Both the position numbers and the translations under genes were made by a program. Below are positions 15,860 to 25,111 of a DNA stretch of 64,000 bases, one piece after another (position 1 is the first letter of the stretch; each line of letters starts with the position of its first letter). Source of the DNA: Microbacterium hominis (GTDB lineage: Bacteria; Actinomycetota; Actinomycetes; Actinomycetales; Microbacteriaceae); the NCBI RefSeq assembly GCF_013282805.1, contig NZ_CP054038.1:1054001-1118000 (forward strand). Reading direction: 5' to 3'. The notes below the pieces were generated by a model. That model was not told the origin of the DNA, made no database searches, and was given only the letters and a program-made list of their open reading frames with translations.

Positions 15860-16132
15860 TCAGTGGTTGCGGAGCGCGTCGATGAGGGCCTGCTTGTTCT
15901 TCTTCGAGTACCCCGTGAGGCCGAGCTCCTTGGCCCGCTTCTTCAGTTCGGGTACCGTCCACTCGTCGTAGCTGCCGGATTCCCCGCCCTTCTGCGCGGT
16001 CTGCCGCCTTCCGGACGTCGTGCCGCCCGCGGCGTTCGAGATCCGCGCAGCCTTCTCCTTCGACGCGCCGTCCTTGCGGAGCGCTTCATACATCTCCGGG
16101 TCTTTGAGCCGTGAGTCCTTGCCGCGTGGCAT
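15860..16132 (-). CDS. DUF7218 / Rho-N-SAP-like small protein
   Basis: A 90-residue basic protein. The N-terminus MPRGKDSRLKDPEMYEALRK and the KEKAARISNAA stretch fit the DUF7218 family, while residues 55-90 (YDEWTVPELKKRAKELGLTGYSKKNKQALI) form a helix-extended-loop-helix like the Rho N-terminal or SAP nucleic-acid-binding domain. It probably binds DNA or RNA, but no role is established. It converges with arsC; a short ACGCGCgccgGCGCGT hairpin at 15844-15859 lies between the two stops. Confidence 0.82.
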   Translation of the reverse strand: MPRGKDSRLKDPEMYEALRKDGASKEKAARISNAAGGTTSGRRQTAQKGGESGSYDEWTVPELKKRAKELGLTGYSKKNKQALIDALRNH

Positions 16133-16245
16133 CCTCTGCTCCCTTCCGTGTTCCGCGCTGTTCGTCCTCCGCCCGCCGGGCGATGGGCCCGGTGCGTGGC
16201 GGCAGGTGCGGGATGGGCACCGGACGGGTCGCCGACCGGCCCTTC

Positions 16246-16392
16246 TCAGCCATCGGCGATGATCCCTGCTGCGATGAGCTCCTGGCGGAGGGTCTCCTCG
16301 AAGTCGTCGCCGAACTCGTCGTCGAGGTCGGCGTGGTCGTCGGGTGCGGGGCCGACGGTGCGGCTCGCTCCGCTGTGTTCCAGGATGCTCAT
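16246..16392 (-). CDS. Small acidic protein of 48 residues, unknown function
   Basis: A short minus-strand frame from ATG 16392 to TGA 16246. It begins MSILEHSGASRTVGPAPDD, continues with a very acidic stretch (DLDDEFGDDFEETLRQEL) and ends IAAGIIADG. Third-position GC bias and the sharply acidic, Cys-free composition look like real coding sequence, and no better gene occupies this stretch. GGAG lies 11 nt before the ATG, a loose spacing. It could be a small regulator or partner of a basic protein; no domain is recognisable. Confidence 0.6.
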   Translation of the reverse strand: MSILEHSGASRTVGPAPDDHADLDDEFGDDFEETLRQELIAAGIIADG

Positions 16393-16588
16393 ATCGATCA
16401 CTTCTCCGCGTCAGGGCTCTGCGACGGGCCCTATCGTGCTCATTGTGCAGACACGAGCGGATGTGCGGACGGGGGTTGACATTCGCGCACCGGGGTGCGC
16501 CGGCTGGGTGGGTGCGGGACGGTGCCTCTGGGCTTCACCGCGGCCCGTGGTTCGTCATCGCCTTCGCCGCCGGCCGGCTCCGGTACCG

Positions 16589-16783
16589 ATGAGAAACCGC
16601 ATCGTCAGCCTTCGCACCGAGCGAGGATGGACGCAGGCGGACCTCGCCCTTCGCGTCGGTGTGTCACGGCAGTCGATCAACGCGATCGATACGGGGAAGT
16701 TCGACCCGAGCCTGCCGGTCGCATTCCGCCTCGCCGACCTCTTCGGGGCGAAGATCGAGGACATCTTCACTCACGACGGCTGA
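16589..16783 (+). CDS. Small XRE-family HTH regulator
   Basis: A 64-residue Cro/C1-type HTH protein that is little more than the DNA-binding domain: IVSLRTERGWTQADLALRVGVSRQSINAIDTGKFDPSLP followed by LADLFGAKIEDIFTHDG. This short form (often YozG/YgzD-like) usually sits beside a small membrane protein gene, which is not present here. A TTGACA at 16477-16482 lies upstream but has no good -10 partner. The reading frame stays open far upstream, but that part has no family similarity and is out of character for coding sequence. Confidence 0.88.
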   Translation: MRNRIVSLRTERGWTQADLALRVGVSRQSINAIDTGKFDPSLPVAFRLADLFGAKIEDIFTHDG

Positions 16784-16902
16784 AGCGGCGTCGCAGCAGC
16801 GTGACGGCGCCGGGGAGATCGGCCCGATCGGCCCAGATCCGCGCGCGGTGGTGACCGGCGTGCGCGCGGTCGTCGACTCTCCACTGCACCGTCCTAGGGG
16901 GG

Positions 16903-16908
16903 TAACCT
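16903..16908 (+). promoter_or_regulatory. -10 box of the unknown gene at 16933
   Basis: TAACCT predicts a transcript start near 16915, leaving a leader of about 18 nt that contains the strong AGGGGGGA ribosome binding site. Confidence 0.45.
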
Positions 16909-16932
16909 TGCGGTCATCACTCAGGGGGGATC

Positions 16933-17388
16933 GTGAAGCGGCGAAACGCGAAGCACCTCATCAGCGAAGACGAGCAGATTGCCCGATACGCGTACGTCTT
17001 GGGAAATGTGCCAGCCGCGATCGCGGACAAGGCGTACTCGGGCGCCTTCCAACGACTCGCGGCGCCGCAGCGGGAGCGCTTGATGCAGGGGCTGCGCGAG
17101 CAGCTTCCCGCAGGCATACAAGAGACGGCATCCGACGATCCGGAAGCGTTCGCGACACTGATGCGCAATCTGCACGCCCGCCACGCAGTCGTGACCGTGC
17201 CTGGCGCCGCTGACCTGGCGGCCGCGTTCGTCACAAGCCCTCCGGTTGTGGCCTATTTCACGACGGGCGCAGGTTCGGTGGTGATAGACCAGCACCCGCC
17301 TTGGCTGCACGAGATTGCCGGACACGAAACGGCGCCGATAGACGCCGGGCGGAACAGAAGCTTCAACGGCCCGCAACGCTGGGCCTGA
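16933..17388 (+). CDS. Soluble protein of unknown function
   Basis: A 151-residue protein from GTG 16933, chosen because AGGGGGGA lies just upstream. The N-terminal 60 residues are helical and charged (YAYVLGNVPAAIADKAYSGAFQRLAAPQRERLMQGLREQLP); a second block FATLMRNLHARHAVVTVPGAADL leads to a strand-rich core FVTSPPVVAYFTTGAGSVVIDQHPPW with a final HEIAGHE. I do not recognise the family. Base composition is a little lower in GC than the neighbours, which may mean later acquisition. No membrane segment or signal is present. Confidence 0.7.
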   Translation: MKRRNAKHLISEDEQIARYAYVLGNVPAAIADKAYSGAFQRLAAPQRERLMQGLREQLPAGIQETASDDPEAFATLMRNLHARHAVVTVPGAADLAAAFVTSPPVVAYFTTGAGSVVIDQHPPWLHEIAGHETAPIDAGRNRSFNGPQRWA

Positions 17389-17569
17389 TCGCCGAGCGAG
17401 GCGGCACGGGATAGCGCACTCACGCAGCGCGGCGCAGCAGGCTGCCCATATCACTACCGCCATTCGCAGGCTCGTTGAACCCGCGCGGACGTGGATTGGC
17501 CTCGCACGTGCAGACCGGCACGATCGGAGGAGATCGAGGCGGGGAGAGCCCCGCTGCACGTCGTCCTTC

Positions 17570-17575
17570 TACACT
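17570..17575 (+). promoter_or_regulatory. Leaderless -10 box of the flavoprotein gene
   Basis: TACACT ends 6 nt before ATG 17582, with no Shine-Dalgarno between them. Confidence 0.6.
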
Positions 17576-17581
17576 CGGCTC

Positions 17582-18835
17582 ATGCAGACGCACGACGTGG
17601 TCGTGATCGGTGCCGGGCCTGCCGGCCTGCGGTGCGCCGCCGAACTGGCGGGCCGCGGCCGCGAGGTGGTCGTGCTCGAGGCCGACGATCGCGTCGGCGG
17701 ACGCCAGCGCACCGATCGCGTGGACGGCTTCACGCTCGACCGCGGGTTTCACGTCTTGAACACCGCCTATCCGGCCGTCCGGGCCTCGGTGGACGTAGAT
17801 GGCCTCGCGGTGCGGTCGTTCCCGGCGGCGGTCCGGGTGCGCCGCGCAAACGGCTCCTGGGCGACGATCGGGCACCCGCTTCGGCATGCGAATCTGCTTC
17901 CCGCGACGCTGGCAAGCGGTCTTGTGACACCGCGTGACGTCGTCGCGCTTCTCCGGTGGCTCGGCCCGATCGTCGTCCGTCCGCGCGCCGCGGTGACGCG
18001 CACGGACCAGAGCGTGGGCGAGGGCTGGAACGCCGCGGGGCTTACCGGGTCGTTGCGCACCGAGCTCCTGTCGCCGTTCTTTTCGGGTGTTCTGGCGGAC
18101 GCGTCGGAATCGACGTCCGACACCTACGTGCGCCTCCTCGCCCGATCGTTCCTGCCGGCAGCGGCAGGACTGCCCCGGGAAGGGATCGGTGCGCTGCCGA
18201 GAGCCCTTGCCTCGCGCGCTCGAACCGCGGGAGCCGATATCCGGGTCGGCCGTGCCGTCAGCCGCCTGCGGCGGCGCGAGAATCGGTGGGAGGTGCGCGC
18301 GCTCGGCGAGGGACGACTCCTCGCGCGCGACGTCGTCGTCGCGGTCGGCGCGGAGGCTCTCGACGTGCTCGTGGACGTACGTGCCCCCGCCACCCGAGGG
18401 CTGCAGACATGGTGGTTCGCGACCGAGCAACCCCCGGCATCCGCCCTTCTGACGGTCGACGGCACTCGCGACGGTCCTATCGTCAATTCGCTGGCGATCT
18501 CCGCTGCGGTGCCTCAGTCGGCGCCGCCGGGCCGTCACCTGATACAGGCGACCTGCCTGTGGACGCCGGAGCGTGTCGCGAACGAGCGCGAGGTGCGCGC
18601 CCAGCTCTCGCACGTGTGGGGCCGGGCCTCGACGACGTGGGAACTCCTCCGGCGCGACGACATCCCACACGCACTCCCCGCGCTGCCGCCACCCATGCGG
18701 CGGCGGTCGCCCGCCCGCATAGGCGACGGGCTGCACGTCGCGGGCGACCACCGCGAGACGCCGTCGATACAAGGCGCGCTCCTCTCGGGGATGCGGGCGG
18801 CGAAATCCGTGCTGGCGTCACCGGTGCGGGATTGA
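17582..18835 (+). CDS. FAD-dependent amine-oxidase-like oxidoreductase
   Basis: A 417-residue flavoprotein of the NAD(P)/FAD-dependent amine oxidase group. The dinucleotide fold starts at VVVIGAGPAGLRCAAELAGRG and the second glycine block is EADDRVGGRQRTDRVDGFTLDRGFHVL. The C-terminal FAD ribose contact region is GDGLHVAGDHRETPSIQGALLSGMRAAK, ending in the usual helix. Related proteins include phytoene desaturase-like and protoporphyrinogen oxidase-like enzymes of unknown substrate; no carotenoid genes flank it, so I do not assign one. It is a lone gene with a leaderless promoter and converges with the LuxR-ATPase regulator. Confidence 0.83.
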   Translation: MQTHDVVVIGAGPAGLRCAAELAGRGREVVVLEADDRVGGRQRTDRVDGFTLDRGFHVLNTAYPAVRASVDVDGLAVRSFPAAVRVRRANGSWATIGHPLRHANLLPATLASGLVTPRDVVALLRWLGPIVVRPRAAVTRTDQSVGEGWNAAGLTGSLRTELLSPFFSGVLADASESTSDTYVRLLARSFLPAAAGLPREGIGALPRALASRARTAGADIRVGRAVSRLRRRENRWEVRALGEGRLLARDVVVAVGAEALDVLVDVRAPATRGLQTWWFATEQPPASALLTVDGTRDGPIVNSLAISAAVPQSAPPGRHLIQATCLWTPERVANEREVRAQLSHVWGRASTTWELLRRDDIPHALPALPPPMRRRSPARIGDGLHVAGDHRETPSIQGALLSGMRAAKSVLASPVRD

Positions 18836-18927
18836 CGCAGCCGTCAGCGTCGCCCGCCTGAATGGAGCCACCGGTGACCGAACGCACTCTCGAGCGGGCG
18901 ACCGAAGAACGGACGGGCGGCGAGCGC

Positions 18928-21594
18928 TCACGGGGCAAGCAGATCGGTGAGCTGGCGGCGTGAGTTGATCTGGAGTTTCCGGAACACCTTGCGCAGGTGG
19001 TAGTCGACCGTGTTGGGGCTGATGAACATCGACGCGGCTATCTCGGTGTTCGTCGCACCGCGCGCTGCCAGCACTGCGACTTCCCGTTCCTGGCTGGTGA
19101 GAAGGTCTGGCGCTTTCGGTTCGCTGAGGACCTGTGCGCCCGCGGCGTGGATCTCACGGCGAGCGCGTTCGGCGAAGGTGACCGCCCCGCGTGCGGTGAA
19201 CGTGTCGTACGCCAGCTGCAGCTGTTCGCGGGCGTCGTTCCTGCGCCGCACACGACGCAGCCATTCTCCGTAGAGCAGGCGGGCGCGGGCGCCGTCGCCG
19301 TCGTGGTCGCCGACGAGCGTGTCGATGGCGGAGAGGTAGTGCTGCTCAGCGCTCTGATCGTCGGCGAGCAGGGCGCGCGATCGGTCTCGCAGCCCGCGCG
19401 CGACGACGGAGCCGCTCGCATCGGCGTAGGACTCCAGCTTCGCGAGCGCCCAGTGGGCCGATGAACGGTTTCCGCTTCGGGCGGCAGCCTCGATGTACTC
19501 GGGGATGTGGTGAAAGCTCGCTTGAAGGAACGGGTGGCGCACGAGCGGCGAAAGGCGCTCGAACGCCGCCTCGTACGCTCCGGCGGCGATCTCGTTGATC
19601 GCGATCGCACCGGTGGCCATGCGGGAGATGCCTCCCCACCCCGCTTCGTGAATCGCGTGGGTGATCTGCTCGACGACCGCCGGCGGTGTGCCCTGCCAGG
19701 CGAGCAGCCCCGCGTTCACCGCCTGCTCGTCGATCACCCCGAGCGCGCGTCGGAGCTCCGCAGATTGCTCGATGTATCCGGCTGCGGCCGTGGGGTTCAT
19801 CCTGCTCATCTCGACTGCGCTGAGGATCCACAGACAAGCGTCGACGTCGCGCAGTGCGCCGGCGATCCGACCGACTCGCGCCGCGCGCAGGAGCATTTCG
19901 GACGCGGCCTGCCAGTCCCAGAGCGCGACGCACGGGATGGTCACATAGAAGGCGAGGCCGTTGAGCTCCTCGCCCATTCCGCCGAGCAGCGCGTCGAGCG
20001 CTTCCCGGAGCAGGGGCGCCGCGATCGGGTAGTCATCGAGGATGAACGCGCTCACCGCGCGGAGCAGTATCGCGGTGATGTCTTCGCCGTCGGAAGCGGC
20101 CCTCATCCGGAGTCCGAGATCTCGAATGTCGGCGCCGACGGCCTGCTCCTCCGTGACGGTGGCCGAGTTGAGGGCGAGCAGCAGCGTCTGGCGGGACAGG
20201 TCAGGCGCCAGCTCGCTCACGAGATCGGCCGCGGCGATCAGCTTCCCGAGGCCGCCCCGAAGACCCTCCGGGTCGGACAGGAACAATCCCGACATCGCCT
20301 CGACGATGAGCTTGCGGCCTCTGCCGACGTCGTTGAGGGTGGCTTCGTCGACTCGGTCGAGCAGCTGTACGGCAAGTCGCGCAGCGCCCGCGCTGAGGGC
20401 GGCCTCGGCGGCCGCCACGGATCGCTCGCTGCGATCGCCGATCGTGGTCGACAGCGAGGCGGCGCGGGCGAGCAGGTGCGCGCGCGAGAGCATGCCACCG
20501 CGCGCACCGGCGGTGTCGGCTGCCGCGGAGAGTTCCGCGGCGACGTCGTCGTCGGGCCTGTCGACTGCGGCCGCCGCGTGGTAGGCCGCGATCTCGGGCC
20601 GGCCGTGCGATCTGGCGTGGTCGCCGAGCGCGTGGTGCGCTCTCCTTCTGTCTGCGCCGGTGGCGTCGGCGTAGACGGCTGAGCGGATGAGCGGATGCCG
20701 GAAGCGGATTCTGTCGCGGGTACGCACGAAGTCGATGCGCTCGGCCTCTGCAGAGGCGTCGGCGGGGATGCCGAGCGCGTCGGCGGCGGCGCCGACCGCG
20801 CCGATATCACCGCTCGACTCGGCCGCGGCGATGAGAAGCCATTGCCTGCTGGCTTCGGGAAGCTCCCGCAGCCGGCGCGCGTAGATCTGCTCGAGTCGGC
20901 GACCGATCGGAATCGGCGAGTGGGAGATCGCGGTCGCGGTGAGCTCCTCCGCCGACCATTCCACGGCGAGCTCTCGCAGCGCGAGCGGATTCCCCGCCGT
21001 GTATGCGACGTAGTCGGCAGCCACGGTGTGATCGAGGACTCCTCTTGTCGCCCCGCGAATCAGTGCGGAGCCGGATTCCGGGTCCAAGCCGCCCAACTCG
21101 AGACGAGGTACGCCGGCCAGGGCGCCGTCGACCGCGTCGTCCATGCGGGCGGCGATCACGATGCCGGCGCGCTCGGCGGTGAGCCTCCGCGCGACGAATC
21201 CGAGTGCGAGCAGCGACTCGGCGTCTGCGTGCTGTGCGTCATCGATCACGCAGACGGTCGGCTGGTCGGTTCCCGCCCGTGCGAGCAGGCTGAGGAACCC
21301 CAGCCCCACGAGCGCCGGCTGGGGCGGCAGCCCCTGTTCGACCCCCGCTGCGATCCGCAACGCGGTCTGCTGCGCCGGCGGGAGCTCATCGACGTATTCG
21401 ATGAGCGGCAGGCCGAGCCGTTGGAGGGCGCCGTACGCGATCGCGGATTCCACCTCGACACCCTGTGTGCGCAGGACCCGGAGTCCGTGCTGCTCGCTCA
21501 GGGCGGCTTCCACGAGTGTGGTCTTGCCGATTCCCGGGTCACCGGTGATGAGCAGTGCGCCGCCCGCCTGGTTCCTCGCGCCCGCGAACAGCAC
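18928..21594 (-). CDS. Large ATP-binding LuxR regulator (LAL/MalT-like)
   Basis: About 888 residues. An AAA/STAND ATPase module is at the N-terminus (Walker [14 protein letters not shown], Walker [15 protein letters not shown]), a long helical, TPR-like middle follows, and a C-terminal LuxR HTH ends it ([51 protein letters not shown]). Family similarity ([16 protein letters not shown]) continues upstream in frame to about 21641 without ATG or GTG; a CTG at 21636 could serve, or a base is missing there. I give the first GTG as a minimum. It diverges from the alpha/beta hydrolase trio and is their probable regulator. Confidence 0.82.
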   Translation of the reverse strand: MLFAGARNQAGGALLITGDPGIGKTTLVEAALSEQHGLRVLRTQGVEVESAIAYGALQRLGLPLIEYVDELPPAQQTALRIAAGVEQGLPPQPALVGLGFLSLLARAGTDQPTVCVIDDAQHADAESLLALGFVARRLTAERAGIVIAARMDDAVDGALAGVPRLELGGLDPESGSALIRGATRGVLDHTVAADYVAYTAGNPLALRELAVEWSAEELTATAISHSPIPIGRRLEQIYARRLRELPEASRQWLLIAAAESSGDIGAVGAAADALGIPADASAEAERIDFVRTRDRIRFRHPLIRSAVYADATGADRRRAHHALGDHARSHGRPEIAAYHAAAAVDRPDDDVAAELSAAADTAGARGGMLSRAHLLARAASLSTTIGDRSERSVAAAEAALSAGAARLAVQLLDRVDEATLNDVGRGRKLIVEAMSGLFLSDPEGLRGGLGKLIAAADLVSELAPDLSRQTLLLALNSATVTEEQAVGADIRDLGLRMRAASDGEDITAILLRAVSAFILDDYPIAAPLLREALDALLGGMGEELNGLAFYVTIPCVALWDWQAASEMLLRAARVGRIAGALRDVDACLWILSAVEMSRMNPTAAAGYIEQSAELRRALGVIDEQAVNAGLLAWQGTPPAVVEQITHAIHEAGWGGISRMATGAIAINEIAAGAYEAAFERLSPLVRHPFLQASFHHIPEYIEAAARSGNRSSAHWALAKLESYADASGSVVARGLRDRSRALLADDQSAEQHYLSAIDTLVGDHDGDGARARLLYGEWLRRVRRRNDAREQLQLAYDTFTARGAVTFAERARREIHAAGAQVLSEPKAPDLLTSQEREVAVLAARGATNTEIAASMFISPNTVDYHLRKVFRKLQINSRRQLTDLLAP

Positions 21595-21808
21595 GCGGAG
21601 CCGTTCGGTCTCCGCGTACCGCCCGAGCAGCGCCAGATCGTTGTCGATGAGTGCACATTATCGAGGAGTCGGCAACCTATGGAAGTGCGAATCTGCCGGA
21701 CCGCGTGGCGTGGGCGGCGCATCGGTGCCGTGGCGGACTACGTGGTTCACGTGGTGCGCGCCACCCGCCGGGCCCGCGACGATGTCGCCAACCGATGAAG
21801 GAGGCGCC

Positions 21809-22633
21809 ATGCCGTTCGTGACCACAGACGATGGAACCGAGATCTTCTACAAGGACTGGGGAGGCGACGGAGCTCCCGTGCTGCTCAGCCACGGCTGGCC
21901 TCTGAACTCCGACGCCTGGGAGTCGGCGGCCCTGTTCCTCGCCGAGCACGGGCACCGCGCGATCGCGCACGACCGGCGCGGGCACGGCAAGTCCACCCAG
22001 ACCTGGAGCGGCAACGACATGGACACGTATGCCGACGACCTCGCGTGCCTCATCAACCACCTCGACCTGGAGAGCGTGACCCTTGTCGGCCACTCGACAG
22101 GCGGCGGCGAGGTGCTCCACTACGTCGCGCGCCACGGCTCGGCGCGCGTCGCGAAGCTCATCCTCGTGTCGGCGGTTCCACCGCTGATGCTCCGGACAGA
22201 CGACAATCCGCACGCACTTCCCATCGACGTGTTCGACGGGATCCGCGCGGGCGAAGCGCACAACCGATCGCAGCTGTACCGGGATCTCGCCGACGGTCCG
22301 TTCTTCGGGAACAACCGTGCCGGCGACGTGCCGCAGGGAACCCGGGACGCGTTCTGGCTGCAGGGTCTGGCATCCGGCACCCGCAACGCCTACGAGTGCA
22401 TCGCCGCGTTCTCCGCCACCGACTTCCGGCCAGACCTCGCCAAGGTCGATGTCCCGACCCTCGTGATCCATGGCGACGACGACCAGATCGTCCCGTTCGA
22501 GCTCAGCGGCAAGCTCTCCGCCGAGGGCATCGCCGATGCCGAACTCCTCGTCTACGAGGGACGCCCGCACGGGCTCCCCGACACCGACCGGGAACGCCTC
22601 CATGCCGACATCCTCGCGTTCGTCGAGCGCTGA
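21809..22633 (+). CDS. Alpha/beta hydrolase, non-heme chloroperoxidase/esterase type
   Basis: A 274-residue hydrolase. The start ATG 21809 has GAAGGAGG upstream. The oxyanion loop is HGWPLNS, the nucleophile elbow GHSTGGGE, the acid DDDQIVPFE and the base histidine in [11 protein letters not shown]; the last pattern is characteristic of cofactor-free haloperoxidase-like esterases. Reaction in the cell is likely hydrolysis of an ester or lactone. It is the first of three alpha/beta hydrolase genes with gaps of 24 and 49 nt, ending in a strong terminator at 24387. Confidence 0.9.
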   Translation: MPFVTTDDGTEIFYKDWGGDGAPVLLSHGWPLNSDAWESAALFLAEHGHRAIAHDRRGHGKSTQTWSGNDMDTYADDLACLINHLDLESVTLVGHSTGGGEVLHYVARHGSARVAKLILVSAVPPLMLRTDDNPHALPIDVFDGIRAGEAHNRSQLYRDLADGPFFGNNRAGDVPQGTRDAFWLQGLASGTRNAYECIAAFSATDFRPDLAKVDVPTLVIHGDDDQIVPFELSGKLSAEGIADAELLVYEGRPHGLPDTDRERLHADILAFVER

Positions 22634-22657
22634 CAACACGAAACGGAGACCCAGACC

Positions 22658-23503
22658 ATGAGCGAAGACCGCCGCGACACCGCACCTCCGCCGATCGTCC
22701 TGGTGCATGGCCTATGGATGACGCCCTCGAGCTGGGACACGTGGGCGGAGCGCTTCCGTGCACGAGGTCACGAAGTACTCGCGCCGGGGTGGCCCGGAAT
22801 CGACGACCGCACTCCCGCCGACGTCCGCCGTGATCCGAGTGCGCTGGAGAACCTCTCCATCACCGAGATCGTCGATTCCTACGACCGCATCATCCGGGCG
22901 CTGCCTGAAGCGCCGATCATCATGGGCCACTCGTTCGGCGGGATCTTCACCCAGATGCTTCTCGACCGCGGTCTGGGCGTCGCCGGGGTGGGTGTCGAGC
23001 CCGGACAGCCGGCCGGTGTCCTCTCCCTGCCGTTCTCGACGCTTCGCACGGGGCTCCCGATCCTCTCGAACCCGTTTCGGAAGGGCAAGGCGAACGCCAT
23101 CAGCAAGAGCCACTTTCACTACACCTTCGGAAACGACCTCCCCCGTGCAGCATCCGACATCGAATGGGACAAGAGCGCCGTGAACTCCGTGAACCGGGTG
23201 TTCTTCGAGGGCGTGCTGTCGCTGCCGAGGCCGAAGTCCGGAATCACACGCATCGACTTCCGCAAGCCCGACCGGGCGCCGCTGCTGTTGATCTCCGGGG
23301 GGATCGATCATGTCGCACCGCCGGCGATCCAGAAGGCCCTCCTCCAGCGATACGCGGCCGGACCTTCGATCGTGGAGCGGATCGAGTTCCCGGGCCGGTC
23401 CCACCGCATCGTCAGTCAGGACGGCTGGGAGGAGGTCGCCGACTACGCGCTCGATTGGGCTGTCAGTCACGCGCGGCAAACGCGGTCCGCCGCCGCCGGG
23501 TGA
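22658..23503 (+). CDS. Alpha/beta hydrolase
   Basis: A 281-residue cytosolic alpha/beta hydrolase, second in the trio. Motifs are PIVLVHGLWMTPSSW (oxyanion loop), IIMGHSFGGIFTQM (nucleophile Ser), SGGIDHVAPP (acid) and FPGRSHRIVSQDGW (histidine). The central VEPGQPAGVLSLPFSTLRTG region matches the cap seen in a group of actinobacterial and proteobacterial hydrolases annotated as lysophospholipase-like or of unknown substrate. It shares little sequence with its neighbours beyond the fold, so the three genes are not recent tandem duplicates. Confidence 0.86.
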   Translation: MSEDRRDTAPPPIVLVHGLWMTPSSWDTWAERFRARGHEVLAPGWPGIDDRTPADVRRDPSALENLSITEIVDSYDRIIRALPEAPIIMGHSFGGIFTQMLLDRGLGVAGVGVEPGQPAGVLSLPFSTLRTGLPILSNPFRKGKANAISKSHFHYTFGNDLPRAASDIEWDKSAVNSVNRVFFEGVLSLPRPKSGITRIDFRKPDRAPLLLISGGIDHVAPPAIQKALLQRYAAGPSIVERIEFPGRSHRIVSQDGWEEVADYALDWAVSHARQTRSAAAG

Positions 23504-23552
23504 TCCGAACGCACACAGAACCCTGCACCACCGCACACCGAAAGGAAACATC

Positions 23553-24380
23553 ATGATCAATCGAAAGGGCAGAGGCCTGCTGGGCCTCGCCGCCGCCGCT
23601 ATCGTTTCGTTCGCCGTGGTCACGGGAATCGCCACCCCCGCCACTGCAGGTCCCAGCGCAACCACTGGGTCCGGCACGCCCAAGCCCACGATCGTCCTCG
23701 TGCACGGCGCGTTCGCCGACTCCAGCGGATGGAACCTCGTAGCCCCCGCCCTCCAAGCCGGCGGCTACCCGGTCATCGCCTTCTCCAACCCCTTGCGCGG
23801 CATCCAGTTCGACAGCGACTACCTGCGCGACTTCCTCACCACGATCGAAGGACCCGTCGTGCTCGTCGGACACTCCTACGGCGGTGCACTCATCACGAAC
23901 GCCGCCACGGGCAACCCCAACGTGAAGTCGCTCGTCTACATCGCGGCCTACGCCCTGGCCGAAGGCGAATCCGTCGCTGCGGCGAACGGGCTCGGCGGCG
24001 GACACTCCGAGGTCACCGAGCACCTCGTCATCCGTCCGTTCCCCGGTGCATCCGAGAACGACGCCGACGCCTACATCGACCCGGCAGTGTTCCCGGAGCT
24101 GTTCGCTCAGGACGTCCCCAAGCCGTTGGCGAAGACGATGGCCGCCTCGCAGCGCCCCGGTTCCTTCGCCTCGCTCGTCACGCCCTCGGGGCCGCCGGCG
24201 TGGGAGAGCATTCCGAGCTGGTACATGGTCGCCAAGCAGGACCGCATCATCCCGCCAGAGGCCGAACGCGCGATGGCAGAACGCGCAGGCGCGACCACGG
24301 TCGAGGTGAACACCTCGCACGTGCCGATGATCAGCAAGCCCCTCTCGGTGATCGCCCTGATCAAGCAGGCCGCCAAGTAG
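23553..24380 (+). CDS. Secreted alpha/beta hydrolase (EstC-like)
   Basis: A 275-residue hydrolase with a clear signal peptide: KGRGLLGLAAAAIVSFAVV then cleavage near ATAGPSA (residue 33). The mature enzyme has IVLVHGAFADSSGW, nucleophile elbow VLVGHSYGGALI, acid KQDRIIPPEAE and histidine in VNTSHVPMISKP. This Y-type elbow and C-terminus are typical of the MhpC/EstC branch. AAAGGAAAC precedes the ATG. The trio thus places two enzymes inside and one outside the cell membrane, suggesting stepwise breakdown of an ester substrate, though none is identified. A 22-bp hairpin follows the stop. Confidence 0.88.
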   Translation: MINRKGRGLLGLAAAAIVSFAVVTGIATPATAGPSATTGSGTPKPTIVLVHGAFADSSGWNLVAPALQAGGYPVIAFSNPLRGIQFDSDYLRDFLTTIEGPVVLVGHSYGGALITNAATGNPNVKSLVYIAAYALAEGESVAAANGLGGGHSEVTEHLVIRPFPGASENDADAYIDPAVFPELFAQDVPKPLAKTMAASQRPGSFASLVTPSGPPAWESIPSWYMVAKQDRIIPPEAERAMAERAGATTVEVNTSHVPMISKPLSVIALIKQAAK

Positions 24381-24386
24381 CAGCCG

Positions 24387-24433
24387 ACAGATCGCCGGCT
24401 CCGCGGGTCGAACCCGCGGAGCCGGCGATCTGT
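24387..24433 (+). terminator. Very strong hairpin after the hydrolase trio
   Basis: A perfect 22-bp stem (24387-24408 pairing with 24412-24433, beginning ACAGATCGCCGG) with a 3-nt CGA loop. It starts 6 nt after the stop codon. There is no T-run, as is common for high-GC actinobacterial terminators. Confidence 0.8.
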
Positions 24434-24598
24434 GCCCGGCGCACACGTTGCGGACCACGTCGGCGCACCGGTCGACGCATCTCCAAGGTCAAGGTCTGCA
24501 CGAGAAGTCGAGGGCCCCGCGCACCCGTAGAACATTCGTGCGCCGTCGCGTAGGTTCGAGGCAGCGTGAGGCGGCTCGACCGGATGGAGTGATCAACG

Positions 24599-24817
24599 AT
24601 GACCAACCACACCTATCGCGTGACAGAGATCGTCGGGACCTCGCCGGACGGAACGGACGCAGCCATCCGCAACGGGATAGAGCGAGCGTCACAGACGCTT
24701 CGCCACATCGATTGGTTCGAGGTGGTGTCGACGCGGGGACATCTCGAGGACGGCGCCATCCATCACTTCCAAGTGACGCTCAAAGTCGGCTTCCGCCTCG
24801 AAGACGCCGACGGTTAG
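24599..24817 (+). CDS. Dodecin-family flavin storage protein
   Basis: A 72-residue dodecin. Family landmarks are TYRVTEIVGTSPDGTDAAI, the helix RNGIERASQTLRHIDWFEV with the conserved flavin-stacking Trp, and the strand GAIHHFQVTLKVGFRLED. Dodecins form hollow dodecamers that bind and buffer FMN, FAD or riboflavin derivatives. GGAG lies about 14 nt before the ATG, so the ribosome site is weak. It stands alone between the hydrolase terminator and the IS element; several flavoenzymes occur in this window but none is linked to it. Confidence 0.92.
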   Translation: MTNHTYRVTEIVGTSPDGTDAAIRNGIERASQTLRHIDWFEVVSTRGHLEDGAIHHFQVTLKVGFRLEDADG

Positions 24818-24942
24818 GGCCGGGTCGCCCGCGCCAACGATCCGGGCGATGAACTGCACATCGGCCGCACAGCCGAAGCTCGCCCGCGACGCCCGTCTAC
24901 GCGCACTGCACGGATACGGATCCCTTGGGGACACGGGGGAAA

Positions 24943-24959
24943 TCTGGCGGAGGATAGGG
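24943..24959. repeat. Left 17-bp target site duplication of the IS element
   Basis: TCTGGCGGAGGATAGGG directly abuts the left IS end and is identical to 26387-26403. It is a copy of the 3' end of tRNA-Ser, including CCA. Confidence 0.85.
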
Positions 24960-25111
24960 TGTCTGGTTTCAGGACATCGTTGACGCCTGTTCGCGTGGAT
25001 CGGGCTCGTGATCGTTGACACGTGAGTCGGGACATCGTTGACACCACCGACGTCGTGATCGTTGACGGGTGAGTCGCGTCATCGTTGACGCCCCGGCGTC
25101 GGGACGATGCG

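Noticed and set aside
16148..16588. Open frame continuous with the small XRE regulator, as a larger protein
   Set aside because: The upstream part is Arg/Ser/Pro-rich with no family similarity, and a small minus-strand gene occupies the same DNA.
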